A program made the position numbers and the translations under genes. Under the pieces are notes generated by a model, which was given only the letters and a program-made list of their open reading frames with translations, had not been told where the DNA came from and did not search any database. Below are positions 43,872-53,628 of a stretch of 64,000 bases of DNA, in pieces. The DNA is from Actinomyces weissii (GTDB lineage: Bacteria > Actinomycetota > Actinomycetes > Actinomycetales > Actinomycetaceae). How positions within the stretch are numbered: the first letter of the stretch is position 1; every line of letters begins with the position of its first letter. The stretch spans positions 1,736,001-1,800,000 of the forward strand of contig NZ_CP066802.1 in NCBI RefSeq assembly GCF_016598775.1. Direction: 5' to 3'.

Positions 43872-45449
43872 ATGCCTGACTCCCCCGCGCCGCCGCCCCT
43901 CAACGCAGCGCCTGTGGCTTCAACCGCGCGCAGCAGAGCCGCTGCCAAGCAGCGCTCCGCCCTGTCCCTGGCAGCACTGGCCTCGGTGGCGGTGCCCGGC
44001 CTGGACCCGGCCCGCCTGACCACCCCCCAGAACAGCTCTCCTGAACTGCGGCAGATCGGCGTGGTAGACACTGCGGGCCGCACCTGGGAGGTGCTGGAGC
44101 CCCAGGACGACGCCACCGGCGCCTCCCTGGAGGCTGAGGCCGGGGTGCTGCGGTCCATCGGCCGGGTGGCGGACGACGGGCGGGTCTCCTTCCAGGTGGC
44201 CCGGGTGGCGGGATCGGTGCGTACCGGGGGGACGCACGTCCAGGTGCGCACCTACCTGCCCGGCTCCCCCATAGACCTGCGCAGGCTGCACCCCGGCCCC
44301 GGGCTGTCCTCCGGGCTGGGCCGGGCGCTGGGTGAGCTGCATGAGCTGCCGGTGTCCGTGATAAACGAGGCGGGGCTGCCGTCCTACAGCGCGCAGGAGG
44401 TGCGCCAGCGCTGGGTCCAGCTCCTGGACGAGGCTGAGAGGACCGGGAGGCTGCCTGAGCAGCTGGTACGCCGCTGGCGGCAGGCGCTGCGGCACCCTGC
44501 CCTGTGGCGTTTCCGGCCGGTCGTGGTCCACGGTGACCTGGCTGAGGAGAACGTCCTGGTCGCTGGCGGCGGCGTGGTGGGCATCCGGGGCCTGTCCCAG
44601 GCCCATGTCGGTGACCCGGCGGAGGACCTGGCCTGGGTGTACGCCTCCGTGCCCCTGGAGTGCCTGGACTCGATCGAGAACGGCTACGACATCGCCCGTA
44701 GCGAGGGGGTGGACAAGCACCTGCGGGACCGGGCCGAGCTGGTCAGTGAGCTGGGCCTGGCGCGGTGGCTGCTGCACGGGGTGCGGTCCCAGGACGAGAC
44801 GGTGGTGGAGGACGCCGTCGCCATGCTCGCGGACCTGCTGGAGCAGGTGGGGGACGACCCCCTGGTGGAGGAGATAGAGGCCCACCTGGCCCCGGTGAGC
44901 TCCGCCCGCGTCACCTCCCCCGATGACACCACCTTGGACGTGGCGATGGTCGGTGTGGAGCAGCCTGAGGAGCCAGCGCCTGCCCCGCAGAGGGACGGCG
45001 AGGTCACCGAGACGTTGAGCCAGGTCCCCCCCAGCGGCAGGCAGGCGCCAGTGCAGCAGCACCAGCCGGTTCCCAGCCAGGCTCCCGCCACGGTGCAGCT
45101 CAGTGTGGTGCCTGCCGCCCCCACTGGCACCACGGTCCTGCACAAGGAGAAGGAGCCGCAGGACGATCTAGGCCGTCTGGGGGTGTCCGGCAACGGGCAG
45201 AACCGGCGAACAGGCTCCCGAGCACAGGGAGCGGGCGGGCCGGGTGACGGCGCCGTCACGGAGCCGGTGGGCGTTCCGGTTCCTCCGGCCTCCGGCGGGG
45301 ACGGCCTCCGCTCCCGTCCCTCTGCGCGGCCCGGGGCGGGCACCCGCAGCCGTCTGGGGCAGGCGGCCACGCCTCTGGCCGACAGCACCCTGGGCCTGAT
45401 TGACGACCTCAGTGACGAGGACATCCTCACCTCCTCAACCGTCGAGTAG
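43872..45449 (+). CDS. Phosphotransferase-fold protein, probable pseudokinase, with disordered tail
   Basis: The 525-residue protein has an aminoglycoside-phosphotransferase/choline-kinase-like domain (about residues 55-310). The catalytic loop VVHGDLAEEN is intact (His220, Asp222, Asn227). In the second metal-binding motif, where relatives read IDW followed by AHVGDPAEDLAW, this protein has GIRGLSQAHVGDPAEDLAW, so the metal-binding Asp is Gly240. That argues against normal kinase activity. Residues 360-525 are Gln-, Pro- and Gly-rich and probably disordered. ATG 43872 is chosen by the TACGGT box. It converges on adnB; related genes often lie beside UvrD-like helicase genes in actinobacteria. 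Confidence 0.8.
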   Translation: MPDSPAPPPLNAAPVASTARSRAAAKQRSALSLAALASVAVPGLDPARLTTPQNSSPELRQIGVVDTAGRTWEVLEPQDDATGASLEAEAGVLRSIGRVADDGRVSFQVARVAGSVRTGGTHVQVRTYLPGSPIDLRRLHPGPGLSSGLGRALGELHELPVSVINEAGLPSYSAQEVRQRWVQLLDEAERTGRLPEQLVRRWRQALRHPALWRFRPVVVHGDLAEENVLVAGGGVVGIRGLSQAHVGDPAEDLAWVYASVPLECLDSIENGYDIARSEGVDKHLRDRAELVSELGLARWLLHGVRSQDETVVEDAVAMLADLLEQVGDDPLVEEIEAHLAPVSSARVTSPDDTTLDVAMVGVEQPEEPAPAPQRDGEVTETLSQVPPSGRQAPVQQHQPVPSQAPATVQLSVVPAAPTGTTVLHKEKEPQDDLGRLGVSGNGQNRRTGSRAQGAGGPGDGAVTEPVGVPVPPASGGDGLRSRPSARPGAGTRSRLGQAATPLADSTLGLIDDLSDEDILTSSTVE

Positions 45450-45473
45450 GTCCCGGCGGGTCCTGGGCCGGGA

Positions 45474-48400
45474 TCAGCCACTGAGGCTTAGGGCACGGGT
45501 CAGCTCCTCCAGGGGCACGAGCTGCTGGGCTGAGAGCTCACGCACCTGCCGGGACGGCTCGGCCTGGGCCACGTACACGTAGGCGGCCCGCACGCTCTCC
45601 GGCTCGACCTCCTGCGCCCGGGCCCAGGCGTGGACGTAGACGCTCAGCTGCTCTACCGGGACCTCCTGACGCCCTGTCTTCCAGTCCACGATCAGCCAGC
45701 CCCCGCCGTCCACCTGCTTGAAGACCGCGTCCAGGCGGCAGCGCAGCGTGACCCCGGCCAGGGTGGTCTCCAGCTCCTTCTCCGTGTGCGCCAGCACGTA
45801 GCCCTCCAGCAGGGGCAGGGACTCGACGACCTGCAGCCAGGACTCCACCTGCTGGCGGTCAGCCGGGCTGAGGGTCGGGGGCGCCCCGGCCTCCTGCAGG
45901 CTGAGCAGACCGGCCTGCGCCGCCAGCCGCTGGGCCACCGCCTCGTGGAACACGGTACCCAGGCGGCTGCTCGGGCTGGGCCTGGGGGGCAGGGGACGAC
46001 GCAGCGCCAGCGCGAGCTCGTCCGGCCGCTCCCGCAGGTCGTCGACCTTGGTGGCGGCCAGGTGCGCAGGCAGCCGCACCTGGGGGACCTCCTGCGCCAG
46101 CTGGCTGCGCTCGGCCAGCAGCAGGGCTGCCTCCGTGCACCAGCGCGCCACCCGCAGGTCAGGGGCAGGGGCCCCGGCAGTAGCCGCGTCAGTGTCAGTC
46201 AGGCCGCTACCGGGCCGCCTGGCGCCGGACGGCGTCGCCTCCGTGCACCAGCGCGCCACCCGGGGGGCGGGGGCGGGGGCCTCGACGGTGGCCCGGTTGC
46301 TGCCAGGCAGTGCCGCGCCAGACAGTCCGGCGTCCGGCAGCCCAGTGCCCAGCGGACCAGCTTCCGGTAGCCCAGTGCCAGGCGTTCCGGCAGGGCCTGT
46401 CTCTGCGGGCCGTGTCCGGGCCTGCCTGACCAGCTGGGCGGCCTGCAGCCGAGCCTGTTGCAACCGGCCCTCCCGCGTGTCGGGGCTGGTCTCATGCGGC
46501 CAGGTACCGGTGGCCTGAGAGGCTACCAGCGGGTTCAGGGCCTGCGGGTCGGGCTCCGTCCAGCCGTCACCGTAGGGGGTGACCAGCTCACGGCGTCGCA
46601 GCTCGGCCAGGAAGCGGGACACGGGGCGGGGGCTGCTGGCCCCCTTGGCCAGGTGGGAGCCGGTCAGCAGCAGGTCGTGCCGGGCCCGGGTAAAGGCCAC
46701 GTAGGCCAGGCGCCGCTCCTCCGCCAGGCTGTGCCTGCCCAGCGCCTCCCGGTAGACCGCCAGCTCCTGCTTGAGGTCAGCGGCCTGCTCTGCAGCGGGC
46801 TCCATGCCTCCCAGGGTGAAGGGGGGCAGGGTGTCGGCATCGGCACGCAGGGGGTGGGGCAGCTCCTCCGCGCTGGTCATCCAGCCGGATGTCACCAGGG
46901 TGAGGTCGTCCGTGGGCTTGGCCCGGTAGGAGGGGAACACCTGCTCGTCCAGGCCGCAGACGCACACGGTGTCCCACTCCAGGCCCTTGGAGGCGTGGAC
47001 CGTGAGCACCTGCACCGCACCCGGCTCCGGCTCCACCTCTGGGGCGGCGAATCCAGCCTCCCGCTCCTCAGCGGTGTCCAGCCACTGCAGGAACCCGGTG
47101 AGGGTGGGGGCCTCCATGTCGGCGGTGAACTGCTCCGCGGTGGCACGGAAGGCGTCCAGCGCCCGGCGCCCCAACGGGTTGCCGACGCGGGCGGTGACCT
47201 CGATGTCCAGCCCCAGCGCCCGCTCAGCCAGCACCACCTGCTCCGGCAGGGGCAGGCCCAGGGCCCGCCGGGCGCGCCGGACCGCCCGCCCCAGGGCGAC
47301 GGCGGCCCGTCGGCCCGGCTCGCTGAGACCGGGCGCCGTCGGAGGCTGCTCCTGCTCGTCCAGGCGGGTGAGGTGCTCTACGGCCTCGGCCAGCAGGGGG
47401 TGCTCCGCCTCCTCACTGTCCGGCTGCCAGCCCGGGCTGTGGGAGGTACGGCGCAGGAGGCTGCGGGACAGGCGGTGCAGCGCCTGGAGGTCGCTGGCCC
47501 CGATCTGCCTGCCGGTGAGCAGGCGCACCAGGCGGTCGCCCCGCTCCGGGTCGGCTGCGACCGTGAGCAGGGCGCGCACGTCGGCGACCTCTGGCACGGA
47601 GAGCATCCCGCCCAGGCCCACCACCTCGTAGGGCAGGCCGTGGGCCTCCAGCGCCTGGGCCACGGGCCCCAGCTGCTCCCTTGTCCGGCACAGGACCGCC
47701 ATCTGGGCGGTGGGACCCCAGCGCTCATCCAGGAAGCGGGCGATGTGCTCGGCCTCCTGCAGCGGGTCCTGCAGGAAGGCTCCCGCCACCAGGCCGTCAG
47801 CCAGCCCGGTGCCCGCAGGGCGCTCCACGAGCTCCTGCACGGGTATGTGCTCGGTGCGCGGGTCCCCCGCCTGCGGCTGGTGGTGGCGCAACGGCCCGGA
47901 GGTGACGTTGGCGGCCTGGAGGATGCGCCGGTCGTTGCGCCAGGCAGTGGACAGCTGCAGGACCGGGGTGTGGGTGGCAGCCGGTCCGCCAGCGGCTACG
48001 GCGGCGGTGCCTGCCGGGTTGAACCGGGCGTGGAAGGTGTCCAGGGCCCCGGCGCTGGCTCCCCGCCAGCCGTAGATCGCCTGGTTGGGGTCCCCGACCG
48101 CCGTGACCCCACTGCCCGCGAACAGCGCGGAGAGCAGGCGCAGCTGGGCCACCGAGGTGTCCTGGAACTCGTCCAGGAGCACGGCGGGGTACTGGGCGCG
48201 CAGGGCGTGGACGGCCTCGGGGACCTCCTCGCAGACCCGGCAGGCCAGGGCCACCTGGTCCCCGAAGTCCAGCAGGTTGTGGCGCCGTTTATGGTCCCGG
48301 TAGGCCTGCACCAGCCCCAGCATCTGACGCTGGGTGCGCAGGTTGCCAGGGGCCTTGCCGATGATGCTCTTGAGCCCCCGGACCCCGGCCAGTGCCGTGA

Positions 48401-49070
48401 ACAGCTCCTCCAGGTCGGCCAGCTGCTCCTGCGCCTGCGGGACGCTCAGCAGGTTCTCGGACAGGGCGGCGTCAAGCCGCAGCACCAGGGACGTGGCGGA
48501 GCCCGCCTTGTCCAGAGGCAGCGGCTCGGTGCAGGACTCCACCAGGCCGGAGGCGATCTGCCAGGCGCGGGCCTCGGTTATGAGCACCGAGTCAGGGGCG
48601 GCTCCGATGCGCAGCCCGTGGTCGCGCACAATGCTCCCGGCGAAGGAGTTGTAGGTGGCGATGGTCGGCTCCGGGGCTTCCTGCGCCTGCCCCTCCAGCA
48701 GGCCCGAGGCGGCGAGCTGGGAGAGCCTGGTGGCTACGCGCTGGTCCAGCTCCGCCGTCGCCTTCCGGGTGAAGGTCAGCCCGAGGACCTGCTCCGGGCG
48801 CACCTGGCCGCTGGCCACCAGGTAGACGACCCGCTGGCTCATGGTGGCGGTCTTGCCGGAGCCGGCCCCCGCCACCACCAGCACGGGGCTGAGAGGGTGG
48901 GATATGACCTGGGACTGCTCGGGGGTGGGCGTGTGCACCCCCAGGGCGCGGGCCAGTTGCTCGGGGGTGAGGTCCCGGGAGGCCAGGCCCGGGGACTGGA
49001 GGGAAGGGCTCGGGGACTCGGGATCGAGGCCCGGGGAGGTCAGGCGCTGGGGCTGGGGGGTGGTGCTCAT
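45474..49070 (-). CDS. adnB: AdnB-like helicase-nuclease
   Basis: The 1198-residue protein has a UvrD-type SF1 helicase in front and a RecB-like nuclease at the end. AdnAB processes double-strand breaks in actinobacteria in place of RecBCD. Seen here: Q-motif TPEQSQVI, Walker A GAGSGKT (68-74), LTFTRKATAEL, Walker B VLLDEFQDTS, GDPNQAIYGWRGA, VLTVHASKGLEWDTV and the nuclease motif GGGWLIVDWKTGRQ near residues 1125-1140. A Gly-, Pro- and Ala-rich insertion (about residues 855-965) contains a duplicated APRVARWCTEA-type unit. ATG 49070 overlaps the adnA stop. Confidence 0.88.
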   Translation of the reverse strand: MSTTPQPQRLTSPGLDPESPSPSLQSPGLASRDLTPEQLARALGVHTPTPEQSQVISHPLSPVLVVAGAGSGKTATMSQRVVYLVASGQVRPEQVLGLTFTRKATAELDQRVATRLSQLAASGLLEGQAQEAPEPTIATYNSFAGSIVRDHGLRIGAAPDSVLITEARAWQIASGLVESCTEPLPLDKAGSATSLVLRLDAALSENLLSVPQAQEQLADLEELFTALAGVRGLKSIIGKAPGNLRTQRQMLGLVQAYRDHKRRHNLLDFGDQVALACRVCEEVPEAVHALRAQYPAVLLDEFQDTSVAQLRLLSALFAGSGVTAVGDPNQAIYGWRGASAGALDTFHARFNPAGTAAVAAGGPAATHTPVLQLSTAWRNDRRILQAANVTSGPLRHHQPQAGDPRTEHIPVQELVERPAGTGLADGLVAGAFLQDPLQEAEHIARFLDERWGPTAQMAVLCRTREQLGPVAQALEAHGLPYEVVGLGGMLSVPEVADVRALLTVAADPERGDRLVRLLTGRQIGASDLQALHRLSRSLLRRTSHSPGWQPDSEEAEHPLLAEAVEHLTRLDEQEQPPTAPGLSEPGRRAAVALGRAVRRARRALGLPLPEQVVLAERALGLDIEVTARVGNPLGRRALDAFRATAEQFTADMEAPTLTGFLQWLDTAEEREAGFAAPEVEPEPGAVQVLTVHASKGLEWDTVCVCGLDEQVFPSYRAKPTDDLTLVTSGWMTSAEELPHPLRADADTLPPFTLGGMEPAAEQAADLKQELAVYREALGRHSLAEERRLAYVAFTRARHDLLLTGSHLAKGASSPRPVSRFLAELRRRELVTPYGDGWTEPDPQALNPLVASQATGTWPHETSPDTREGRLQQARLQAAQLVRQARTRPAETGPAGTPGTGLPEAGPLGTGLPDAGLSGAALPGSNRATVEAPAPAPRVARWCTEATPSGARRPGSGLTDTDAATAGAPAPDLRVARWCTEAALLLAERSQLAQEVPQVRLPAHLAATKVDDLRERPDELALALRRPLPPRPSPSSRLGTVFHEAVAQRLAAQAGLLSLQEAGAPPTLSPADRQQVESWLQVVESLPLLEGYVLAHTEKELETTLAGVTLRCRLDAVFKQVDGGGWLIVDWKTGRQEVPVEQLSVYVHAWARAQEVEPESVRAAYVYVAQAEPSRQVRELSAQQLVPLEELTRALSLSG
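46129..46262 (-). repeat. In-frame 26-bp direct repeat inside adnB
   Basis: The same 26 bp (46129-46154 and 46237-46262) occur twice, 108 bp (36 codons) apart. Each encodes RVARWCTEA, so the linker between helicase and nuclease has grown by duplication. Confidence 0.85.
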
Positions 49071-52000
49071 ACGATGGTCCTGCGGCCTTCTGGCTGGATC
49101 GGGCAAGAGTCCTTGACGGAGCAGCTGCGGCACTGCTCCCCGCTGCGTGCCAGCAGGGTGGGTCCGCTGGCGGCCTGCGCGGCCTCCCGCAGCAGCTCGC
49201 GGGCCCAGTCCTGCCCGCTGTCGGGGTCGGGGCTGGGGTCCAGGGCCGCCCCCGGGGGCTCCAAGGCGGGCAGGCCACCGTGACGTTTGCGCGGCTCCTT
49301 GCCCAGCAGCACCAGGGCGGCGCCGTCCACCTCGTAGCCGTTGGCCTCCAGCGCCAGCCGGTAGGTGGCCAGCTGGGGATGGCGGCTGGCCTCGCTGTAG
49401 ACCCGCTGCCCGGTCTTGAGGTCTATGAGGCGGACCTTCCCCTGGGGGGCGGTGCTCGGCCCCGGCAGCCGTTCCAGGCGGTCGATGCGTCCGGACACCC
49501 GCACCGGGACCGGGGCTCCCGGGCTCCCGGCGGCAGGCTCCAGCAGCAGCTCCGCGGTTATCTCCTGCTCCACCAGGGCTGGCTCGAGCACGGACTCCAG
49601 GTAGGTGGCCAGGCGCTCGACCACCTCCCGGGCGTGGTCTGCCGCCACCTGCCCCAGCCAGGTAGCGGGGTAGCCCAGCGTGGGCAGCAGGGTCTCAAAG
49701 CGTTCCAGGAGCCTGTCCCGGCTGAGGCCCTGCTCCTCCTGCTCCTGGGCGAGCTGGTGCACCAGGTCACCCAGCCGTTGCGCTACGGAGGGCGCGTCAC
49801 CGGCGCCGTGCCGTTGCAGGAACCAGCGCAACGGGCACTGGGTTAGGGACTCGACGGCGGAGGGGCTGACCTGCACGACCTGCCCTGCCGCCACCAGCGG
49901 CTCCTGGGAGGTGGGGCCCTGGAGCCCCAGCCACTGCTCCGGGGCGGCTCCGGTCACCCCCTGGTCGGCCAGCTCGGCCAGCAGCTGCGCGGCTGCCTGC
50001 GCCCGCGCCCGCCTGGTGTCGGAGGCCTCCGGGAGGGCGCCGACCAGCAGGTGCTGGCGCAGCTCGGCTACCAGGCCGCGCAGGGTGAGGTCGCCGACGT
50101 CCTCCTGAAGGAGCGGCTGGCCGTCGTCGTCGAGCACGGGCGTGCCTGCTGCCTGGGCGATCTCCAGCAGGAAGGACGAGGGGGCGTGCTCGGCGTCGCT
50201 GACAGCGGTGACCAGCAGCCGACGGCTGGCACGGGTCAGGGCGGCCAGGAGCATGCGCCGCTCATCGCCGCGCACCTGGGCGCGGGCCAGTACCGGGTCC
50301 ACCTGGCTGCGGGGGGTGCCGTCCGCGCCCAGGGGCAGCCGCCCGGTGACGGCGTCCACCAGCAGGCCGGAGCGGGTCAGGGAGTCTCGCAGGCGCAGGT
50401 CCGGCCAGGCGTCACGCTCCAGCCCCATGACCGCCACCAGCTCCCACTGCCCTCCGGCAGCGCTGGCCGGGGTGAGTACCTGCACGCCTTCAGGGCGTAT
50501 GCCTTGGGGGGCCACAGAGTCCGACGGCAGCGCCTCGGCGGCGACCTCGGCCAGGAAGTCCTGGGCCCGGGCCCCGGGGTGCCGCTCCGCCCAGACCTCC
50601 GCGCGCTTGAACAAGGTGGTGACCACGTCGAGGTCGTGCTCGGCAGCCTCCTGCAGCTCGGGGTCCACCCGGCCGTCCTGCGGGCTCGGCCAGACCTTCG
50701 GAGTACCTGCCGAAGCAGTGGCGGCGGGGCCCACGGTCTCGTTGGGCGCTGGCAGGCCCAGGGCGGTGGCCTGCCAGCGGGCGGCGCAGCCGGAGGCCTC
50801 CCAGGCGGCCCACAGCAGGGCCTCCACGTCAGGCCCCGGTGCCGCCGCAGGCTGGCCTCCTGCCTGCGCTCCCCCGCCAGCAGGAGAGGGGACCGGCCCC
50901 TTCCCAGCCACAGAGCTGGCAGCACCCCCCTCAGCCAAGGCGGTAGCGGCCCCCTCCTCCGGCGGGACGAGCGCGGCCCCAAGACCGCCCGCCTGCAACG
51001 TCCCGGCCGCCGGGCCGGTGAGCCTACGCAGGGCCGCGATGATCTGGGCGGCCCGCCAGACCAGGGCCCACTGGTGGCGCAGCGGGGAGCCGACCTGCTC
51101 CTGGGCGAGCCCGGCAGCGGCCTCCGGGCTGCTGACCGTCTCCAGAAGGTACTGGTCTGGGCTGGCCTCGGCTGCTCTTCCCTGGCGCAGATGACGCCGT
51201 AGCCGCCGCAGGTCCAGGCTGCTCAGCCCCACCAGCGGGCTGCCCAGCAGCGCCATGGCCGCCGCGTGCTCGGGCAGGCTGCCCGGTCCCTGCCCGAGCT
51301 GCTGGGCCACGGCCGCCTGGACCACGTCCAGCAGAGCGGCAGCAGCAGGCTCCGAGCGCAGCAGAACCGCTGGCTGAGAGGCCGCCAGGGGGACTCCCCG
51401 CCGTCGTAGCTCCCCCGCGACCACCCGCACCTGCTTGGCGGAGCGCACCACCACGGCCATGCTGCTCCAGGACGTGCCGTGGTGGACGTGCTCCGCGCGC
51501 AGGGTACGGGCCACCTGCGCTGCCTCCTGCACCGGGGAGGAGGCCAGGAGCACGCTGACGCCGTGGGGCGCGCCGTCCTGCGCCGAGCCTGCTGACGGGG
51601 TGCCGGTGCGGAGGGCCACCCCTAGTCCAGCCTGCCCGTCCCGGTCCGGCACCGCCGGTACCTCCGGGACCTCCGGCACGCCCGGGAGGTACTGTCGCAC
51701 CTGGCCTGCTCTCCGGGAAGGTGCAGGGAGGTCCGGCACGTCCGGGAAGGACGCCTGCCGGTAGGCCGGGCTCCCGGTGACCGGAACCCGGGCGGCCTGG
51801 TCCTGCCATACCTTGAGCAGGGCGGCGTTACCTCGGTGCCGGACGCCCAGGACCAGCAGCTGCGCCGCCAGGGTCCTGCGGGACCGGGCCTCCTCCAGCA
51901 GGCTGGGGGAACCGCCCCGGAAGGTCTCCACCGCCACGTCCGGGTCACCGAACACCACCACCTGGGCACGGTGCCCCTGCGTGTCCGGCTGGGCGAGCTG

Positions 52001-52807
52001 GGCCAGCAGCCGGGCGGTGGCAGCGGTGCAGTCCTGGTAGTCGTCCACCAGCACCAGCGCGGGGACCGGCCGGGGCTCCAGGACGCCTTCACGGTCCCAG
52101 TCACGCAGTGCCTCCGCGGCCCGGTCCTGCAGGCGCACGCTGTCCATCTTGCGTACCTGGGAGCGCCGCGCCGCCGAGGCCCGCCCCTGCGCGTCCCAGG
52201 TGCGCAGCAGGGCGGAGACCGGCTCCCACACCGGCACCTGGAGCACCTGCCCGAGCTCACGCAGCTCCTCCGCACCGACCCCCAGCTCCCCCGCCCGGGC
52301 CAGGACGTTGCGCAGCTCGGAGCGCAGAGCCCGGGAGCCCACCGCCTCCGGCGCCAGCCCCGGCCACTCCACGGCCTGGACCATCTGCGCGAGCACGGTG
52401 TCCTCCTCCGTACCGGTAAGCAGGACCGGTGGGGGCAGCGGGTCGGGACGGCGGGTGAGGAAGGTGGTCAGGATGCTCTGCGCCAGGGAGACGGGAGTGC
52501 GCACGCGCACCTCCCCGGCGCCTTTCCCGGCCTGAGCCAGCAGGTGGGCGGCCCGCTGGCGCAGCCGGTCCGCCCGCGCCCGGGTGGGGGCCAGCAGCAC
52601 GGTGTCACGCCCCTGGCCTACCGCCTCCACCAGGGCGTGCAGGGCCAGCTCCGTCTTGCCGGTGCCCGCCGCACCCAGCACCACCAGGTTCCCTCCGCCC
52701 CGCACCGCCTCCAGGACCAGCTGGCCGCAGGAGTCAGGCTGTGGCAGCGGCACCGGCGCCAAGGGCGGCAGCAGCTTGACGACGGGGCTGGCGGGTTGGG
52801 AAGGCAT
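49067..52807 (-). CDS. adnA: AdnA-like helicase-nuclease
   Basis: The 1246-residue protein is the partner subunit, with Walker A GAAGTGKT (45-52), VLVDDYQDCTAATARLL as Walker B and VFGDPDVAVETFRGG. The C-terminal nuclease domain carries VRLIDLKTGQRV. Four cysteines fit an iron-sulfur clamp as in RecB-type 4Fe-4S nucleases: Cys991 in SLTQCPLRWF and CX2CX5C at 1226, 1229 and 1235. A long Ala-, Gly- and Pro-rich linker (about residues 620-675) splits the helicase. ATG 52807 is the first codon before the conserved domain. The gene order adnA-adnB matches Mycobacterium. Confidence 0.87.
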   Translation of the reverse strand: MPSQPASPVVKLLPPLAPVPLPQPDSCGQLVLEAVRGGGNLVVLGAAGTGKTELALHALVEAVGQGRDTVLLAPTRARADRLRQRAAHLLAQAGKGAGEVRVRTPVSLAQSILTTFLTRRPDPLPPPVLLTGTEEDTVLAQMVQAVEWPGLAPEAVGSRALRSELRNVLARAGELGVGAEELRELGQVLQVPVWEPVSALLRTWDAQGRASAARRSQVRKMDSVRLQDRAAEALRDWDREGVLEPRPVPALVLVDDYQDCTAATARLLAQLAQPDTQGHRAQVVVFGDPDVAVETFRGGSPSLLEEARSRRTLAAQLLVLGVRHRGNAALLKVWQDQAARVPVTGSPAYRQASFPDVPDLPAPSRRAGQVRQYLPGVPEVPEVPAVPDRDGQAGLGVALRTGTPSAGSAQDGAPHGVSVLLASSPVQEAAQVARTLRAEHVHHGTSWSSMAVVVRSAKQVRVVAGELRRRGVPLAASQPAVLLRSEPAAAALLDVVQAAVAQQLGQGPGSLPEHAAAMALLGSPLVGLSSLDLRRLRRHLRQGRAAEASPDQYLLETVSSPEAAAGLAQEQVGSPLRHQWALVWRAAQIIAALRRLTGPAAGTLQAGGLGAALVPPEEGAATALAEGGAASSVAGKGPVPSPAGGGAQAGGQPAAAPGPDVEALLWAAWEASGCAARWQATALGLPAPNETVGPAATASAGTPKVWPSPQDGRVDPELQEAAEHDLDVVTTLFKRAEVWAERHPGARAQDFLAEVAAEALPSDSVAPQGIRPEGVQVLTPASAAGGQWELVAVMGLERDAWPDLRLRDSLTRSGLLVDAVTGRLPLGADGTPRSQVDPVLARAQVRGDERRMLLAALTRASRRLLVTAVSDAEHAPSSFLLEIAQAAGTPVLDDDGQPLLQEDVGDLTLRGLVAELRQHLLVGALPEASDTRRARAQAAAQLLAELADQGVTGAAPEQWLGLQGPTSQEPLVAAGQVVQVSPSAVESLTQCPLRWFLQRHGAGDAPSVAQRLGDLVHQLAQEQEEQGLSRDRLLERFETLLPTLGYPATWLGQVAADHAREVVERLATYLESVLEPALVEQEITAELLLEPAAGSPGAPVPVRVSGRIDRLERLPGPSTAPQGKVRLIDLKTGQRVYSEASRHPQLATYRLALEANGYEVDGAALVLLGKEPRKRHGGLPALEPPGAALDPSPDPDSGQDWARELLREAAQAASGPTLLARSGEQCRSCSVKDSCPIQPEGRRTIV

Positions 52808-53306
52808 GGGTCAATGACACCACGAGCCTGTGACACAAACTCGCGCACACCATGCTCGTGCGGACGCGGGTTCCGTGACGAGTTAATCCCGGCGCGAGGG
52901 GCCGACTCGAGCAGCAGCGCTCCTAGCCTGTCTCCGCGAGGTCAGGTCCTGCGCCTGCGAGATCGGCACGGCCCTCATCGGTGACCCACAGGGCCTCGAT
53001 GCGTCAGGTCCTGCGCCCTCGAGGTCGGCACCAGGCTCTGCGCGGGCGCCACAGCTCTTGCCGCGGGCACGGCCCGGCCTTCCTCCGCCGGCCCTGAAGG
53101 CGGGCCGGGCCGCAACCCGCCGCCCTCGACGTCGGCTGCCCACCGAGGGTCCAGAGTTCCCGCAGGCGAGCGTCCGCGCGCTGCGAAACCGGGCCTCGCT
53201 ACCCCCTTCCGTGCCGGTGGCCGCCAGCGTAGAGCCTAGGCTGTTGCGCAACCATGTCCCGCTGCACGCGCCAGCCCAGAACGTGCGGCTTACCTGAGGA
53301 GGCACT
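52808..53306. other. 499-bp divergent gap between adnA and the DUF3107 gene
   Basis: I see no gene here. It contains a pair of 29-bp direct repeats at 52941 and 53003. AGGAGG before the DUF3107 gene lies at 53297-53302. Confidence 0.5.
52941..53031 (+). repeat. Pair of 29-bp near-identical direct repeats
   Basis: The segments 52941-52969 and 53003-53031 match at 26 of 29 positions and are 62 bp apart; both start GTCAGGTCCTGCGCC and end TCGGCAC. A weaker partial copy (CGCCCTCGACGTCGGC) lies at about 53121. The GCGAGATCGG core resembles the terminal unit of the repeat family at 893-3380. Confidence 0.75.
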
Positions 53307-53522
53307 GTGAAGGTCACCATCGGCATCAAGCACGCCAGCCGGGAGCTCACCCTGGAGACCTCCGAGTCCCAGGACGAGGTGCTCTCCCGCCTGAGCGGCG
53401 CAGCCACCGGTGACGTCGTTATGACTGACGACCGGGGCCGCAAGGTGTTCGTCCCGGCAGGCTCCCTGGCCTACGTGGAGCTCGGCGAGGTTGAACCCCG
53501 GCGGGTAGGTTTCGGGCTCTGA
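53307..53522 (+). CDS. DUF3107 family protein
   Basis: The 71-residue protein reads MKVTIGIKHASRELTLETSE followed by a short alpha/beta domain ending in VPAGSLAYVELGE. This is the DUF3107 family, a small cytoplasmic actinobacterial protein of unknown role, often encoded near the adnAB or related DNA-repair genes. The start is GTG 53307 with AGGAGG 4 nt upstream. Confidence 0.88.
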   Translation: MKVTIGIKHASRELTLETSESQDEVLSRLSGAATGDVVMTDDRGRKVFVPAGSLAYVELGEVEPRRVGFGL

Positions 53523-53628
53523 GGCAGACCACCACCTTTTCGTCTCCCCGGTCACAGGCCGGTGAGGAAAGGCACGCCGGAAGGATTTGCTACCGTACAG
53601 AGGAGCGGTCTAGAGTTCTAGGCATCGC

